A DNA stretch of 64,000 nt from Albula goreensis (Eukaryota > Chordata > Actinopteri > Albuliformes > Albulidae). This document shows positions 13,588-26,517 of the stretch, one piece after another. The stretch lies in the NCBI GenBank assembly GCA_022829145.1, contig CM040747.1, positions 34,364,052 through 34,428,051 of the forward strand, given 5' to 3'. The notes under the pieces are model-generated. The model saw nothing but the letters and a program-made list of their open reading frames with translations. It made no database searches and was not told the DNA's origin. Position numbers and translations under genes: made by a program. Every line of letters starts with the position of its first letter. Position 1 is the first letter of the stretch.

Positions 13588-13962
13588 ATGCCTGACCAGC
13601 CGAAAGCAGCGCCCAAGAAGGGCTCCAAGAAAGCTGTGACCAAGTCTGCCGCGAAGGGAGGCAAGAAGCGCAGAAAGCCCAGGAAGGAGAGCTACGCTAT
13701 CTACGTGTACAAGGTTCTGAAACAAGTGCACCCTGATACTGGAATCTCCTCTAAGGCTATGGGTATAATGAACTCCTTTGTCAACGACATCTTCGAGCGC
13801 ATCGCTGGTGAGTCTTCCCGTTTGGCTCATTACAACAAGCGGTCAACCATCACCTCCAGGGAGATCCAGACTGCCGTGCGCCTTCTGCTGCCCGGAGAGC
13901 TGGCCAAGCACGCCGTGTCTGAGGGTACCAAGGCCGTGACCAAGTACACCAGCTCCAAGTAA
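13588..13962 (+). CDS. Histone H2B (pair subtype)
   Basis: 124 residues starting [20 protein letters not shown] and ending [13 protein letters not shown], with the H2B histone fold. The frame extends 24 codons upstream, but that part overlaps the octamer and TATA box, so the start is at 13588. The tail type KAAPKK / KSAAKGGKK is shared with the H2B at 49563 and differs from the two quintet H2Bs. One oddity: residues 26-35 read [10 protein letters not shown], with Pro where the other three copies have Ser ([10 protein letters not shown]), in the basic segment that passes between the DNA gyres. H2B pairs with H2A. Confidence 0.97.
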   Translation: MPDQPKAAPKKGSKKAVTKSAAKGGKKRRKPRKESYAIYVYKVLKQVHPDTGISSKAMGIMNSFVNDIFERIAGESSRLAHYNKRSTITSREIQTAVRLLLPGELAKHAVSEGTKAVTKYTSSK

Positions 13963-13989
13963 ACGAGATCCCGTTTCTTCAATGTCAAA

Positions 13990-14005
13990 GGCCCTTTTTA
14001 GGGCC
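13990..14005 (+). terminator. Histone 3' stem-loop of H2B (13588-13962)
   Basis: GGCCCTTTTTAGGGCC: 6-bp stem with a C:G pair where the non-H2B genes have T:A, and a TTTT loop. ACCCA follows. Confidence 0.96.
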
Positions 14006-15215
14006 ACCCACACTTTCACAGAAAAAGTAGAACTCTATTTACACGTATTTACACTGACGTTTCGGTAATCGCGCTCATGTAACTGACTTCATAGTGAATG
14101 ACTATTGTGATGTTAAAGTGTTCACTTGTAACCCGCCCTATGCTTGGACGCGGTGGCTGAACGAGATGGAATGTATTTAAGAAATCGGAGTACTGATCGT
14201 TGCTTAACGCAGCTTTCGATTAAAGTTTTGGGTTCTTGGAACAACTGGGGTAAGAGTTTGTATTAAAACCGAAAGTCAGAAAAAGTGTTAAACAACTAAT
14301 CATGAATACATTCACTTGCAATGCTAATGTTAAAACTTACATCAATTGTAATAAATGCATAATACTAATATAATTTCCATCAATACTAATCAATATTTCA
14401 AAATCATTGAAAATGGGTGTGGGGGTATATACAATATACTTAATACATGAATAGTAATGATACTTGTGTACACAACGTATATATACCTGTATTATACCGC
14501 ATCGCAGGGAGCGGGGGACTGCTTAATAAAGTAAATAAGCGATCATAAAGAATCAGCAGAGCCTGGCTCTTAAAGATGTCGCAGCATGTGGAGTTTTATA
14601 TAGTTTTACTACAAAGATATTCGCAGAATAAGATGGTTACAGAAGAAGGCTATATAGAAGAACTTTGCTTACGGACACTTTGGAGAGAAGAAAAAAGCAC
14701 TGGTGTGTGCAGGCCTACGTTAAAATAAAACACAATTTTGCGGGGCTACTTGAGTGCTCTCCTTGTGGAAAATTGATCAAATAAAAATAGCCCACTTTGA
14801 AATAAATAAAACATATAGCAGTGGCTATATAATTTTAAAATAAAAGGAATAAACATGAAAACAGCTTGTACGTGATTATAACTTAAGTCCATTTCAGTGT
14901 GCCGTTGTGGGTACAGTCTTTCCCTTCTGTTTTTCATCACGCCGCGGGCAGCAATCAACCGTTCAGCCTGCATGGGCATAAAGTAAAACTAGCTCAGTGT
15001 CGAAAATAGACTGAATATATAGAAAAATGATAACGTATAAAATGACACTGCACGCACCTTTTTAGTGTGATTTCTTTTTCTGAACGTTACTACAGAGCTT
15101 CTCCTTATCGAGGCTGTAAGAAGTGAATTTGATCTTCATGCAGGACTGCAGGCTGTCAGGAATGGCATTCCACGTGTGAAATAAAATTGTGTCGGCTTTT
15201 GGGAAGCTTTTAATC
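14006..15215. other. Spacer, no gene recognised
   Basis: AT-rich intergenic sequence. A half stem-loop (GGCTCTTAAA near 14573) has no partner arm and no histone frame before it. Confidence 0.5.
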
Positions 15216-15823
15216 TCACTTCATTTGTGCTCCTGAGCGAGAATACTTATACAGCGAGAATACATCCTTCAGATCAGTGGTCATTCTTTTGAATTTGGCC
15301 GTCCATAAGTCTTTATCAGCTAAGTCGGCAAGTTCAGTTTCAAGATCTGCACGATTTACTGCTGTGAACGATGACATGTTCAGCTGTGATGGGTCGATGT
15401 CCAGCGGCGTCACGGGGAAGGTTAGTGTGTTTTTTTCCTCTCTTAATTCACCGAATCTTTCTCCAAATGCGGTTTGCATTGCTGTGATTATTCGCTGCAA
15501 ATATTCACAATTTATGGTCTTGTGAGCTTTTGTTGATAAGCCGCCTGCAGGAAGAACGTGCGGGAGGATGAGAGGTTTTGGCGGTGGACGCAGGGTGTGA
15601 CGTATATTTTAGTGGACAAAGTATTAATATTTGCTAAATAAAATTTTAGTTTTATTAATACTCAATTTAATCGTTCAGAGCATAGAGTGAATACATATAA
15701 AAATCACTGAGTTAATTTTTAAAAATTCTTTTGTACTTCTTTTTTTTCTCAAGCTGGTGGGAGCCACAGCAGGGGGGCCAAAGAGCCGCATGCGTCTCGC
15801 GAGCCGCGGGTTGCCGACCCCTG
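15216..15823 (-). mobile_element. hAT (Charlie-like) transposon remnant
   Basis: The right end reads GGTTGCCGACCCCTG (ending at 15823), the reverse complement of the hAT terminus CAGGGGTCGGCAACC, preceded by the usual GCTCGCGAGAC-type subterminal sequence. On the minus strand 15216-15500 encodes 94 residues with FPVTPLDIDPSQLNMSSF and ELADLADKDLW, resembling the C-terminal part of Charlie/GTF2IRD2-type hAT transposases. The catalytic and N-terminal parts and the left terminus are absent. Confidence 0.7.
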
Positions 15824-16039
15824 CCTTAGCTACTGAACTGCAGAGTAGACTGCACAGTAGTGTTTCTAGCAGTGGATGGTCAATATCTAATTTGGTTGTA
15901 CTTTTGTAGCTTTTTGTGTTTTGTGGACACACCAAGAAGAAGAAAACTTGCCTTTAATCAAGCCACCCATTTAAGCATATTTTTTAAGGGCGAGAGGAAG
16001 ACTTTTGGGTTTTGGTGTTTCCTGATGGCTGTGCTGTTT

Positions 16040-16190
16040 TTGAGTTTTGACCCTGTTTTTTGTGTATTCTTTGTTTGGTATTTCCTTTTTTCCCACAAAA
16101 GGGGTAAATAAATGGCCTTTGGCCTATTTTTGTTGAACCTTTGTCGTGTTTCCTCTTCCACTCGCCACCGGGCCCAGTGGCCACACTTGC
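16040..16190 (+). repeat. Dispersed repeat, copy 1
   Basis: A run with CCACAAAAGGGGTAAATAAA, GGCC-rich words, TTGTTGAACCTTTGTCG and CACTCGCCACCGGGCC resembles 38600-38720 (CCCCAAAAAAGGGGTTAATAAA and so on). It is probably the poly(A)-signal end of an LTR or other retroelement; family unknown. Confidence 0.5.
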
Positions 16191-16194
16191 CACT

Positions 16195-17598
16195 GCGGCA
16201 CCGGATGTATATACTGTATATTAATATGTGTAATTAACTGATGTGGTGATCAACTAAATGCACTAGTTCATATGCTGTCTATTATTCTCCCTTTCAGAAT
16301 ACAATTTATTTTAATTCTTCTTACATGTATAAATACAAACTAAAGTTTAAATATTTCTGTGTTTATGAATTCTTGCTTATGTGTAGTTTTGCTTATGCAG
16401 TGCTGATATAAAACAAAATATTGTTGTGAGAAATGAGGAAAGAGAGGTCTTTTGATACGTGTGAAATGCTTCTCACACAGTTTTCACACATCTCCACCCA
16501 TGTCCACCCTGACCCCACCCTCTCTGTCCTGTTCGAGTCCCTTCGGCATATTTTAATTCACCACAAAAGATGTTTTGAGGAACGAAAGCTTAACATGTAT
16601 TTTTTCCATATTCATATCTTATTTGCACCCATTTTAATATGAAACAATATAGATAAATTAAAAAGGCAATTATGGTTCTCAGTGACAGTCAAACAGAAGC
16701 TGGTTACTGCCGGAATCTGAGAACTGTATGGTTGCAATTGATTTTAATTTTCTTTCCATACTTATTGTATTAACTATTAATGCAATTTTTAGTCATCTTC
16801 CTTTCACCCTTACAGGTTAAATGTCACCCTGGAGAACAGCTGCCTCTCTGTCTGTCATTCATCCCAAAGACTAAAGAGGTGTAATACTGCAAATAGCAAC
16901 ATGGGGGCACCATAGTACTGCAGATTTTTCCCACAGTATAGAATGAATGTCCAGTTTTATGCCTGTTCAGGAAAGCAAAACAAATGAAACCTTGCTAATC
17001 CCAGAACTAAGACAGGTAAAAATCACCAAATCGGTTTCACCTTCACTGCAATTCTGGGAGTTTAGCCTCTTAAATAAGACCAAAACAGGATTGTTTTAAG
17101 CTCATTCATGCTTGTCGTTTTTTCTTTCCGGTGACTGTCCAGCATTGTGTCTTGCCTAGTCTTTGACGTCCGTTCTCCCATCCACTCATGTCCCTCGTTA
17201 ATGGCTTATCTCTGCAGTAAATATTAAAATGCAAAGACTCTTTAAGTGCAAGCTTATGTAAGCAATGGTGTGGGAGAGGGGACTGGGGTGCGTAATAAGA
17301 AGAGAGAAAATAAACAAATCTAAAATGATAAGAATTATTTTGTATTCAGCCTTTCCTAAAAATGATGAAAATAAAGTCTGAAATTAATCCAGGACGTGTA
17401 ATGATGTGATGTGAATGTATTAAAATTAAACAGTATTGGTCAGCGCGTTTAATAGTGAACCTTTTTGCTAAGGAAATACAGTTCTTGCGCCTTTCGCACT
17501 GACTTATAATTCAGCTCTTTTCCTCTCCTCATACAGTTCTGCCATCTCCCGTGCCCACCAAGAACAGGAAGAGTCAAAGTTGGGGCTGTTGGGGTTTG

Positions 17599-17600
<2 letters not shown>
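16195..17600. other. Spacer, no gene recognised
   Basis: No exon, repeat terminus or RNA gene that I can support. Confidence 0.45.

Positions 17601-17688
<88 letters not shown>
17601..17688. repeat. (GT)n microsatellite
   Basis: About 43 units, uninterrupted. Confidence 0.97.
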
Positions 17689-17691
<3 letters not shown>

Positions 17692-17755
17692 AGGAATGGT
17701 CCTTGAGCGTTTGAGAGAGTAACAGACATTAGCTCCGTCACAGAGACACAGAGCA

Positions 17756-18495
17756 CATTACCTCATATGGAGGACCAGGCAAAATTGCTATCTCCAGAGT
17801 GCACAACCAAAGCCATTTTCTAGCTTTGAAACTCAATACTAATGAACAATCAGCAAACCAAACTTCAGTCAAATCCTCCATAGGTAAGTTGTGCGCTGAC
17901 TCAATAGAAATCAATGATAATTTCCATACACTCTTTGTACTCCAGAGATAAATTATAATGACCAATCACGTGGCAGCTTTCTGAATCCCTTACAACTCTC
18001 ACAACTTTCTTTGGATGCCTGCCTTGAACTAGTGGCTTCTATAACTTTGATAGAGCTACATAAAGTCCTGTCTTGCACGAATAAAGGTAAGTCTCCAGGC
18101 TTGGGTGGCTTAAAAGCGTTGTGGCTCCAAGGGTTAATTTTCCATAAATAACAATTTAGCTATCATCTCTCTAGTCCTAAAAAAAGGGTAAAGACCCAAA
18201 TGGCTGCTCAAGTTACTGCCTTAACTAAATCCTAAACGCAGAAATTTACTTATACACTAAACTTTAATTATACGCAAAAATTCCAGCATCTTGATTGGAA
18301 CCATGAGGATCAAACAGGTCTGCTGTGATGGCCTGGAGCCAGCTTTAGTGTGTATCAAAAGCAATAAACAGACCTTAAAATTGACATCAACAAGTGATTT
18401 CTTCCAAACTGAGGTTTGTGTTACATGATCACAGGCCATACAGAGCAAAACTGAAATAAAAAATAAAGGTTCCTTAACAGTTCCTCAAGGATATT
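17756..18495 (+). pseudogene. L1-like LINE reverse transcriptase fragment
   Basis: In one frame around 17985-18130 the sequence reads LSLDACLELVASITLIELHK and then NKGKSPGLGG, matching the 'finger' region of L1-type reverse transcriptases (SLEEL.KAI..M..GKSPGLDG). A later piece (about 18295-18330) gives NHEDQTG, similar to the DQTGF motif. Many stops and frame changes interrupt it, and no ORF1, endonuclease or 3' end is seen. It is a dead fragment. Confidence 0.65.
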
Positions 18496-18831
18496 TAATG
18501 ATTTTGATACTCCTCAAAGCTATTAAGAGAAGAGTCCATCTCTTTCCAGTTTTAATCCATCACAATATATTGTATCACATTGTTCGGTTACTTCATAAGT
18601 GTAGCTGTTTGAAAACATCGGAGCTCAGTTCTGGCTGCCATGCTGTTCGTGGAAAGGAGTTGGCTGTATCTGGCTGTCAGACTGCATACAAATATACACA
18701 TACAGGGAGGACAGTTACAATGACTAGTAAGTAAGTACTTGTGCAACAGCAAAATATTTTCACTGGAGTATCAGGATGGTGAAATGTTTGGATATCAGAC
18801 CATTATACGTGACTTAAATGAATCGACATGT

Positions 18832-19193
18832 CCCCTGACCTTCCCGTGGAGGTCGGAACGGCGGAGACACTGGCCACCTTCAAGCGCAGACTGAAGACTC
18901 ACCTCTTTAGGCTGCACCACTCCCTTCCCCTCCCTTGCTCTTTGTAATGTCTCTGCACTTATTTTCACTTGTTTTTAACTGTAATATGTTTTAATTTTGT
19001 TAGTTGTTAATTTTCTCCTTTTCTAGATAGTCTACAGGGGAGTCCTGATCTATTCTGTCACCGTTGGCACTTGGGACTTTACCCCTCTCTAGGGTTATCT
19101 TTGCACTTTTTATACCATTCATACGCGCTTTGCCTTGTAAGTCGCTCTGGATAACAGCGTCTAACAAATACCTTTAATGCAATGTAAAGTAAT
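18832..19193 (+). mobile_element. LINE 3' end (CR1/L2/Rex-like), copy 1
   Basis: The start encodes VEVGTAETLATFKRRLKTHL, a typical C-terminus of fish LINE ORF2 proteins. It then runs through a 3' UTR to the common fish tail GTAAGTCGCTCTGGATAACA and ends in a short TAATGCAATGTAAAGTAA run. An inverted copy is at 57842-58650. Confidence 0.75.
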
Positions 19194-20813
19194 ATAATAA
19201 ATTCAGTGTATTTTTTAATGGTTTTTCTCACATGCACCAATGGTTACTTGACAGGATGTCGTATGAAGCACAAGGAAAATGTATTGGTTGGCAAAGTTGT
19301 AACTAAAAGCGGATCTGCGGGCTGTGGCTAAAGAGTGTTGTCACTCACTGCAACATCAGCGAAAACACCAGTCCAATAAAGATGTGCCCAATAATAACAT
19401 TTTTAATTTATTGTGGTGATCTGATATGAGGCAGAGTTTTAAAAAGTTCAAAAGTATCTAGTTGCAATAGTTCGCCGCCACTGTTTAACTTCCCCCAGAT
19501 ACAGCAACATTTCCCACAACAAATTTCCCACAGTTTAATTTTGCTTGCTGTCATGCATTCTCTGCACGCTGATCTGTAAGAGCTAGTTAATATGAAATAT
19601 GAGTTACAAACAAACTTTAGCTTGCGAAAGTGACAAAATGAGTTTCAACTTGTTTCCATATGTCTCTTCTCCACATTTAGTCGTAAATAATGCTATGATG
19701 TTATTAGCCATTGCATCTAATGCCCCCTTTGGACAGGTGAAGTATCTAGGCTCATATGTGCTTGGTAATGTCTGCGTTGTATTAATAACTAGCTCAATAT
19801 CTATGATTAAACTGAAAGAAATTCTGCTGCCCCTGCAGAAGTCAAGCATTGTAAAAACGTGAATGGAAAAAAAAATAATGGAACACATTCCCACAATTAG
19901 AAAATTGGATTCTTGAGCGGATATTTCTCAGACAGGTATCTTCACTGAATATGACAACAAACTATGTCCTTGGAATCATCAAGTGTGAAAATCAATTTTA
20001 TCATCAAGTGTGATAATCACCTTTTCTCCAGTGTGACAGGGTCTTCATACACCTGCCTAAGTATTAATTCACAGCCCCCTAATTGCTAAAAAAGTGTTAC
20101 AGTTTCTCCATTATGCTTTTTCAGAAATATTAAAAGGAAAGTTCATTTAGCCTAAGATTTCTTTGTTTGTACGTATGGAACAAGCAAATCCTGAGAACCT
20201 GAGTTGTGTCTTATTCACAAATAGGCTAAGCTCCTATGCAGTTTATATAGATATTCATAATTTCAAATGATGCTTAATATTTATGAAAATAAGATAAAGC
20301 ATGTTTCAAATCTATTTTAGAGATTGATTATGCTGTACTTTGTAAAAGGACTGTCTTCTGGGAGTAAAATGGCTTTGTTTGCCGAAATCTCTTCAGTATT
20401 TAAAATAACATATTTACAGAGTTTAAACACTAAAATAGACATTGACAGCATTGGGAATATGTTATACTTTATTTGCAAACTCTTCTGTGTCGCTATGTGC
20501 AATTGCACGGGTTGTGAAGTTGGCTGCTATATTTATTTCGCAACCCTTTTTCTTTCTCCCTCTGGGACGTTGCGATGGCGGAAATTCTCAAGATGTTACA
20601 CATTTCAACTCACATGTGAACTGATTTTTGCTTGCATAACTATAGACTGTTCTGCTTTTTTATTTTTATTTGTCCGTCTTTTTATTTAATGAAGTAGCCA
20701 GGTTAGGACTGATGTGAAGAGGTTAAGAGAGGTGTCACTCAAATGAGGCCACACCCACAGACTGAAGGCAAAGGCAAAACTCATACAACCCTGCTGAATG
20801 AACCAGGTGAATG
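19194..20813. other. Spacer, no gene recognised
   Basis: Frames of up to 121 codons exist but match no family I know and lack conserved composition. I do not support a gene here. Confidence 0.45.
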
Positions 20814-20827
20814 AAAAGCCTCAAGTC

Positions 20828-20962
20828 TGCCGTGCCCCAGTAGCTCTTCCGGTAGAGCGCATGCCACACAAGGCCAGGCCTTACCGCAGCGGCCCAGGTT
20901 TGAATCCAGCCTCTCTACTGTAACTATTAATAAAAGTGTAAAAATCCCCCCCAAAAAATAAA
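20828..20962 (+). mobile_element. tRNA-derived SINE (135 bp)
   Basis: It contains an A box (TAGCTCTTCCGGTAGAGCG at about 20841) and a B box (GGTTTGAATCC at 20898-20908), spaced as in a tRNA-derived promoter, and ends in an A-rich tail. It is flanked by a perfect 14-bp target duplication AAAAGCCTCAAGTC (20814-20827 and 20963-20976). It is too degenerate between the boxes to be a functional tRNA gene. Confidence 0.9.
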
Positions 20963-20976
20963 AAAAGCCTCAAGTC

Positions 20977-22039
20977 AAACTTCACTTCATTACAGTGCCT
21001 GACTTAGTCATGTTCAGATCTTGGTGGATGATTATGATGGTATTATTAAGCTTAAAAGTGATATTAAATGAAAAAAAGTAAAAATGAGTTGGCCATCCCA
21101 TTACCTAGCTCGTGATTGGGTTCAAATTGCTGAATGATGCAAATATTTTACAGCTGATAGTTGGCAAGGTCAATGATAGACCGATGCTGTTTTGGTTAAT
21201 AATACATGCACATGTTAAATGATAACAGTGACATGGTGAAATTACAGAGAAACAGGCTCGTCTCACCAAATCTTTCAAAACATTAAACTGACCTATCATC
21301 ACTTCAACCCATAGCATATAAAATTGACATCATTTAGCATACATTCTCAGGATTTTCCAGCGTCACCATGTTATCCTCAATTTATTTTTCACCAAATTTG
21401 TCTCACAAAACTCTGAAACTAGTTACTGTAAGAATGTGGGCATTGAACGTATGATTGTTCATGATGCAGAATAGTAAAAAATGGGAATAGGCTAACTTCA
21501 TTTTTCTCAGGGGTAACTTAAGGTATTTTATGATATTTATGAGGTTATGTATATCTTAATGTGATTAAATAGCCTGTTACATCCACTTTTTCAAGATAAA
21601 CACATTTAAGAATATATTGTCTCTTATGTTTGTTCAACAAGACTTTTGTATTGTATGTGAATGGAATCTCACCAGACAGTGCTGTGTGCTTCAGCACCTG
21701 CAGGATATGTATTATTTCAAAGCACTTATTGGGTGTTTGAAGACTCCAGTAATCGTTTTTGTTTTTGCTAGGATCTTCTGTCAACAGTGAAAAAATATTT
21801 TTATTGTGTGACATGTTTAAGAACTTTCAAACTCCAATATTGTGGGAAATGTAAGATGCCAGTTCCTCGTTCCTGTCATGGAGCGACGTTTTGGACGCTT
21901 TTGGAGAAAATATAGCAAGACTGCGCTGGATGTAGAACGTTACAGTGAAGATAATGGACCTTATTAAACATCGACGACTTTTTTCCCTCTGAGTACAATC
22001 ATGATACGAATGGTTATTTGGCAGATATTTGTGAGGAGA
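20977..22039. other. Spacer upstream of H1
   Basis: No gene or repeat end is recognised. It is the distal 5' flank of H1. Confidence 0.5.
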
Positions 22040-22046
22040 AAACACA
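22040..22046 (+). promoter_or_regulatory. H1 AC box (AAACACA)
   Basis: AAACACA, the distal H1-specific promoter element of vertebrate H1 genes, 158 bp upstream of the ATG. I see no clear TATA box between it and the start. Confidence 0.75.
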
Positions 22047-22203
22047 AGTGCTGAGTTTTCGTCAGAGGAAAAACGCTGTGCTGAGTGAGTTGAGTCTACA
22101 CGGTTCTCATGCGCTGTTTAACTCCACCTCCTGCACAGCGAGCTGCTCATTCAAACCTGTCCGTCTGACTGTGAGGGAAAGAGAGGCAACAAACGATAGC
22201 AAA

Positions 22204-22860
22204 ATGGCAGAGGAAGCGCCAGCACCTGCACCCGCCGCAGCCGCTCCGGCTAAGGCTCCCAAGAAGAAAGCGGCAAAGGCCAAAAAACCGGGACCCAGCG
22301 TCGGAGAACTGGTAGTGAAAGCAGTGACCGCTTCGAAGGAGCGGAACGGAATGTCCCTCGCTGCCGTAAAGAAAGCTCTGAAAGCCGGTGGCTACGATGT
22401 GGAGAAGAACAACTCCCGTGTAAAGGTGGCAATCAGAGGTCTGGTGAAGAAAGGAACGCTGGTCCAGACAAAGGGCACTGGCGCTTCAGGTTCCTTCAAA
22501 ATCAACAAGAAACAGGAGGTGGCGAAGAAGAAACCCGCCAAGAAGGCAGCTGTTAAGGTTAAGAAGCCGGCCGCGAAGAAGCCCGCTACGGCCAAGAAGC
22601 CGAAGAAGGTCGCAGCAAAGAAACCTGCAGCAAAGAAGGCGAAGAAACCAGCTACGCCGAAGAAGGTGACGAAGAGCCCCAAGAAGGCGGCAAAGAGCCC
22701 CAAGAAAGCGACAGCGGCCAAGAAGAAGGCGGCACCAGCCAAGAAGAAGGCGGCGGCACCCAAAAAGCCAACAAAGAGCCCAAAGAAGGCAAAGGCGGCT
22801 AAACCAAAAGTCGCCAAACCCAAGACCGTCAAGCCTAAGAAAGCGGCTGCCAAGAAGTGA
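22204..22860 (+). CDS. Linker histone H1
   Basis: 218 residues. An Ala/Pro/Lys N-terminal tail ([20 protein letters not shown]) leads to a winged-helix globular domain at about residues 30-105 ([44 protein letters not shown]). A Lys/Ala/Pro-rich C-terminal tail follows with three SPKK cyclin-dependent-kinase-type sites ([20 protein letters not shown]). H1 binds linker DNA at the nucleosome dyad and compacts chromatin. The frame extends 62 codons upstream through the AC box, so the start is set at 22204. It is the first gene of the complete quintet and the only intact H1 in the window. Confidence 0.97.
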   Translation: MAEEAPAPAPAAAAPAKAPKKKAAKAKKPGPSVGELVVKAVTASKERNGMSLAAVKKALKAGGYDVEKNNSRVKVAIRGLVKKGTLVQTKGTGASGSFKINKKQEVAKKKPAKKAAVKVKKPAAKKPATAKKPKKVAAKKPAAKKAKKPATPKKVTKSPKKAAKSPKKATAAKKKAAPAKKKAAAPKKPTKSPKKAKAAKPKVAKPKTVKPKKAAAKK

Positions 22861-22896
22861 AAATGCAGACCTTCACATCATTACTAATTAAGCAAA

Positions 22897-22912
22897 GGCT
22901 CTTTTCAGAGCC
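22897..22912 (+). terminator. Histone 3' stem-loop of H1
   Basis: GGCTCTTTTCAGAGCC (TTTC loop) followed by ACCCA, 36 bp after the stop codon. Confidence 0.97.
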
Positions 22913-23554
22913 ACCCACACTCACTTCAAAAGCAGAAACTTCGTTTTACGTTGTATTCCTGAATGTCCCTGGATTTGACAGTGGTGTTTTAATGTAGTTC
23001 TGTCAAGCAAATGTGAACATCTCATTACTTGTCTGTAGGAAGAGAACTAATTCATAATGCCCAAGATTTTTCATACATGTGCATGTGTTAATGTAACAGC
23101 ATCCCGGCTATCCCTTAAAAAGTAGATCGAAACCGCGCCGCCACACACTAAGATTCATGTCATGTAATTAAAACGGAGCATATTTCTCGACAAGTCAACC
23201 AATAGTCTAACGAGGATGGTTCTTGGAAGGGCTTTTACAGAAGCGCCGAAACGTTTTGCTGACGGGAAAGGGCCAGAACCATAGGGCAAGTACCCAAGCG
23301 GTGACTCGCATAACTAGCTGCACTTTCAGATATGTTCTAGGGGTTTTTCTGCTTCTGTATTACAGCATTTAGCATATCATCAAGTTTGTGTGATGAGGAA
23401 ACTACAATATGCTGCTTGCAGCATTATAACGATCGATGGCAAAGTGTTCATTAGCGCGATAGATATCAAATTAAAGCTATAAAATCGCATTTGACACTTG
23501 ACTTCCGTGAAAAAGGCTCTAATTGGATTGGGCGAAAACCTCCTGACGCAGCAA

Positions 23555-24020
<466 letters not shown>

Positions 24021-24051
24021 ACTGACTCCCCTCACTAACCCGAAAAACAAA

Positions 24052-24067
24052 GGCTCTTTTAAGAGCC
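24052..24067 (+). terminator. Histone 3' stem-loop of H2A (23637-24020)
   Basis: GGCTCTTTTAAGAGCC, then ACCCA and a purine-rich AAAGAGC about 14 bp later that could act as the U7-binding histone downstream element. Confidence 0.97.
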
Positions 24068-24741
24068 ACCCAAACCGCTGCAAAGAGCAAATGTCATTTG
24101 AACCGAGTTAATGTGTCTTCTAAATGATTGTCCCTATTAAATGAGTATTTTTCACCGCTTATACCATGAGTGGTTAATTATTTTTAGCGTTTTTCAGATA
24201 CCGTGACCAAACGAAACCATGTTTATGAACCTTTCGTTGGTCATGAACGTTTTTTTCAGCATTATACTGTAAACTACTTGCAGTGAACGTGTGGAACTGT
24301 TTCGACGCTTCATGTTTTGTCAGGCAACTAATCCGAAAAACAAATTGTACGAAGCTACCCTTTTAAACAAAATATATGCAATCATGTAAAATGAATGCAT
24401 CTCCTCCGCTTCTAGAATTGTTGGTTATAAATTTAAAAGGTGGCAAAGAAAGTATGTTGACACAGCAGAGGAAACTAAGTAATGAGCCATTTGAATCAAA
24501 TAACTGGCATGTGTTTTAATACTTTATAGTTCGTTTAATCATTTTGTGATATCCTACTAAAGGAATTAACGAGCAACATTTCAAAACCAATAACTGCACC
24601 GCAAATTTGAAAGTACAAAGCTGTCCCGTGAAACAGACAAATATAGAACAGAAAAATAATCCGACCTGTGCCTTTAAGATGTATGAATGACAATGGACAA
24701 ATGGCTGGTAAATTCCAATTTTTGGCGGCTGAGCAAACTAG

Positions 24742-24827
24742 CCAATGGCCATTAGAAAGATAGAATCAGACCAATGGGAGATCAGAAAAAGATCAGCCAA
24801 TCAGATTCTTGGTTCTACGCTTTAAAT
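24742..24827 (+). promoter_or_regulatory. H3 promoter: three CCAAT boxes, TATA-like
   Basis: CCAAT at 24742, 24771 and 24797 and TTTAAAT at 24821, within 145 bp of the ATG. The promoter at 54.5 kb has the same order and similar spacing. Confidence 0.85.
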
Positions 24828-24878
24828 CTGTGCACTTCTAGTTTGTAAGTCATTCGCTTGTTGAAGTGTAATACTTAG

Positions 24879-25295
<417 letters not shown>

Positions 25296-25325
25296 GACGA
25301 CTTCCAAACCCTTGAGTAATATAAC

Positions 25326-25341
25326 GGCTCTTTTAAGAGCC
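25326..25341 (+). terminator. Histone 3' stem-loop of H3 (24885-25295)
   Basis: GGCTCTTTTAAGAGCC followed by ACTAC, the flank shared by the three H3 genes. Confidence 0.97.
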
Positions 25342-26067
25342 ACTACACTATCGAGAATAAAAGCAAACTTCCTCGTTTCCGTGGTTCCATAAATGGTTCG
25401 ACGACCAAATTGTCTCTATACAAATTTCAAACGAACCACCTGTATTCGCTCATGCATTAACTTTTGGAAGAGTACTGTATGCATACATACTATACAGTAA
25501 AGGCTATTGTGTCTAACATAAAGCAGCCGTCTGAAATTGAATTGAATTCATAATGATTCTGAGCTGTTAATTTTTGACTCCTGAAAGACCCCAGACCATA
25601 ATACAACGCTAGAGCCGGGTATTCCCTGTCAATTAGTTTTATAATCAACAGCCTCGGTACTGTTTTCCCTTGCTTTTTCAGCTTCTCTTTTGTTTTTCGA
25701 GGGGTTGAGTAATACTGTACTGTTGGGCAAAAAGGGAAGCGTTTTTCAGCTTCATTCATCGAAAAACATGTAAAACTATTGTGTAATTTGACTGTTTTGT
25801 CAGTGGCAGCATGCAGGCATAAGGTCTTTATCAAACGATATTAAATTTCCTTGGAAAGAACAGACAGGTTAGTGATATATGTATAAGGCCTGCTAATCGA
25901 TATCTTTTTCTGTGATTGATTATTGATTAATACATGAATACTTTAATCTATATTTTATGTCCACCATCTTATTGCGTTTTGGACATGTTGCAGGCACGTC
26001 ATTAAAACCCGCATACTCGGAAAGGCCAGCAGCACATTGAGCGGGAACTGTTTTCCTGTTCGTTGTG

Positions 26068-26083
26068 TTTCAATCAGGTCGTC
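26068..26083 (+). promoter_or_regulatory. H4-specific promoter element
   Basis: TTTCAATCAGGTCGTC, 67-82 bp upstream of the ATG. Unlike the other four H4 genes, the flank upstream of it lacks the GGCATGCTTAGTGGGAGGC segment. Confidence 0.8.
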
Positions 26084-26143
26084 TTTGCATGAACATAATA
26101 CACGCTCTGCGCTGATGACGCCATTCATTTTTCTCGTACCTGA

Positions 26144-26461
<318 letters not shown>

Positions 26462-26501
26462 ATCCACAGGACTCAACTCCCATTCGCAACATATAACCAA
26501 A

Positions 26502-26517
26502 GGCTCTTTTCAGAGCC
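26502..26517 (+). terminator. Histone 3' stem-loop of H4 (26150-26461)
   Basis: GGCTCTTTTCAGAGCC (TTTC loop), 40 bp after the stop codon. Confidence 0.97.

Noticed and set aside
14573..14582. Isolated GGCTCTTAAA resembling half a histone stem-loop
   Set aside because: No complementary arm and no histone coding remnant upstream.
20830..20910. Functional tRNA gene
   Set aside because: A and B boxes are present but the arms do not pair convincingly, and perfect 14-bp target duplications with an A-rich tail show a SINE.
22018..22203. 62-codon N-terminal extension of H1, and similar upstream extensions of two H2B genes and one H4 gene
   Set aside because: The extensions overlap promoter elements (AAACACA box, octamer, TATA) and have no counterpart in histone families.
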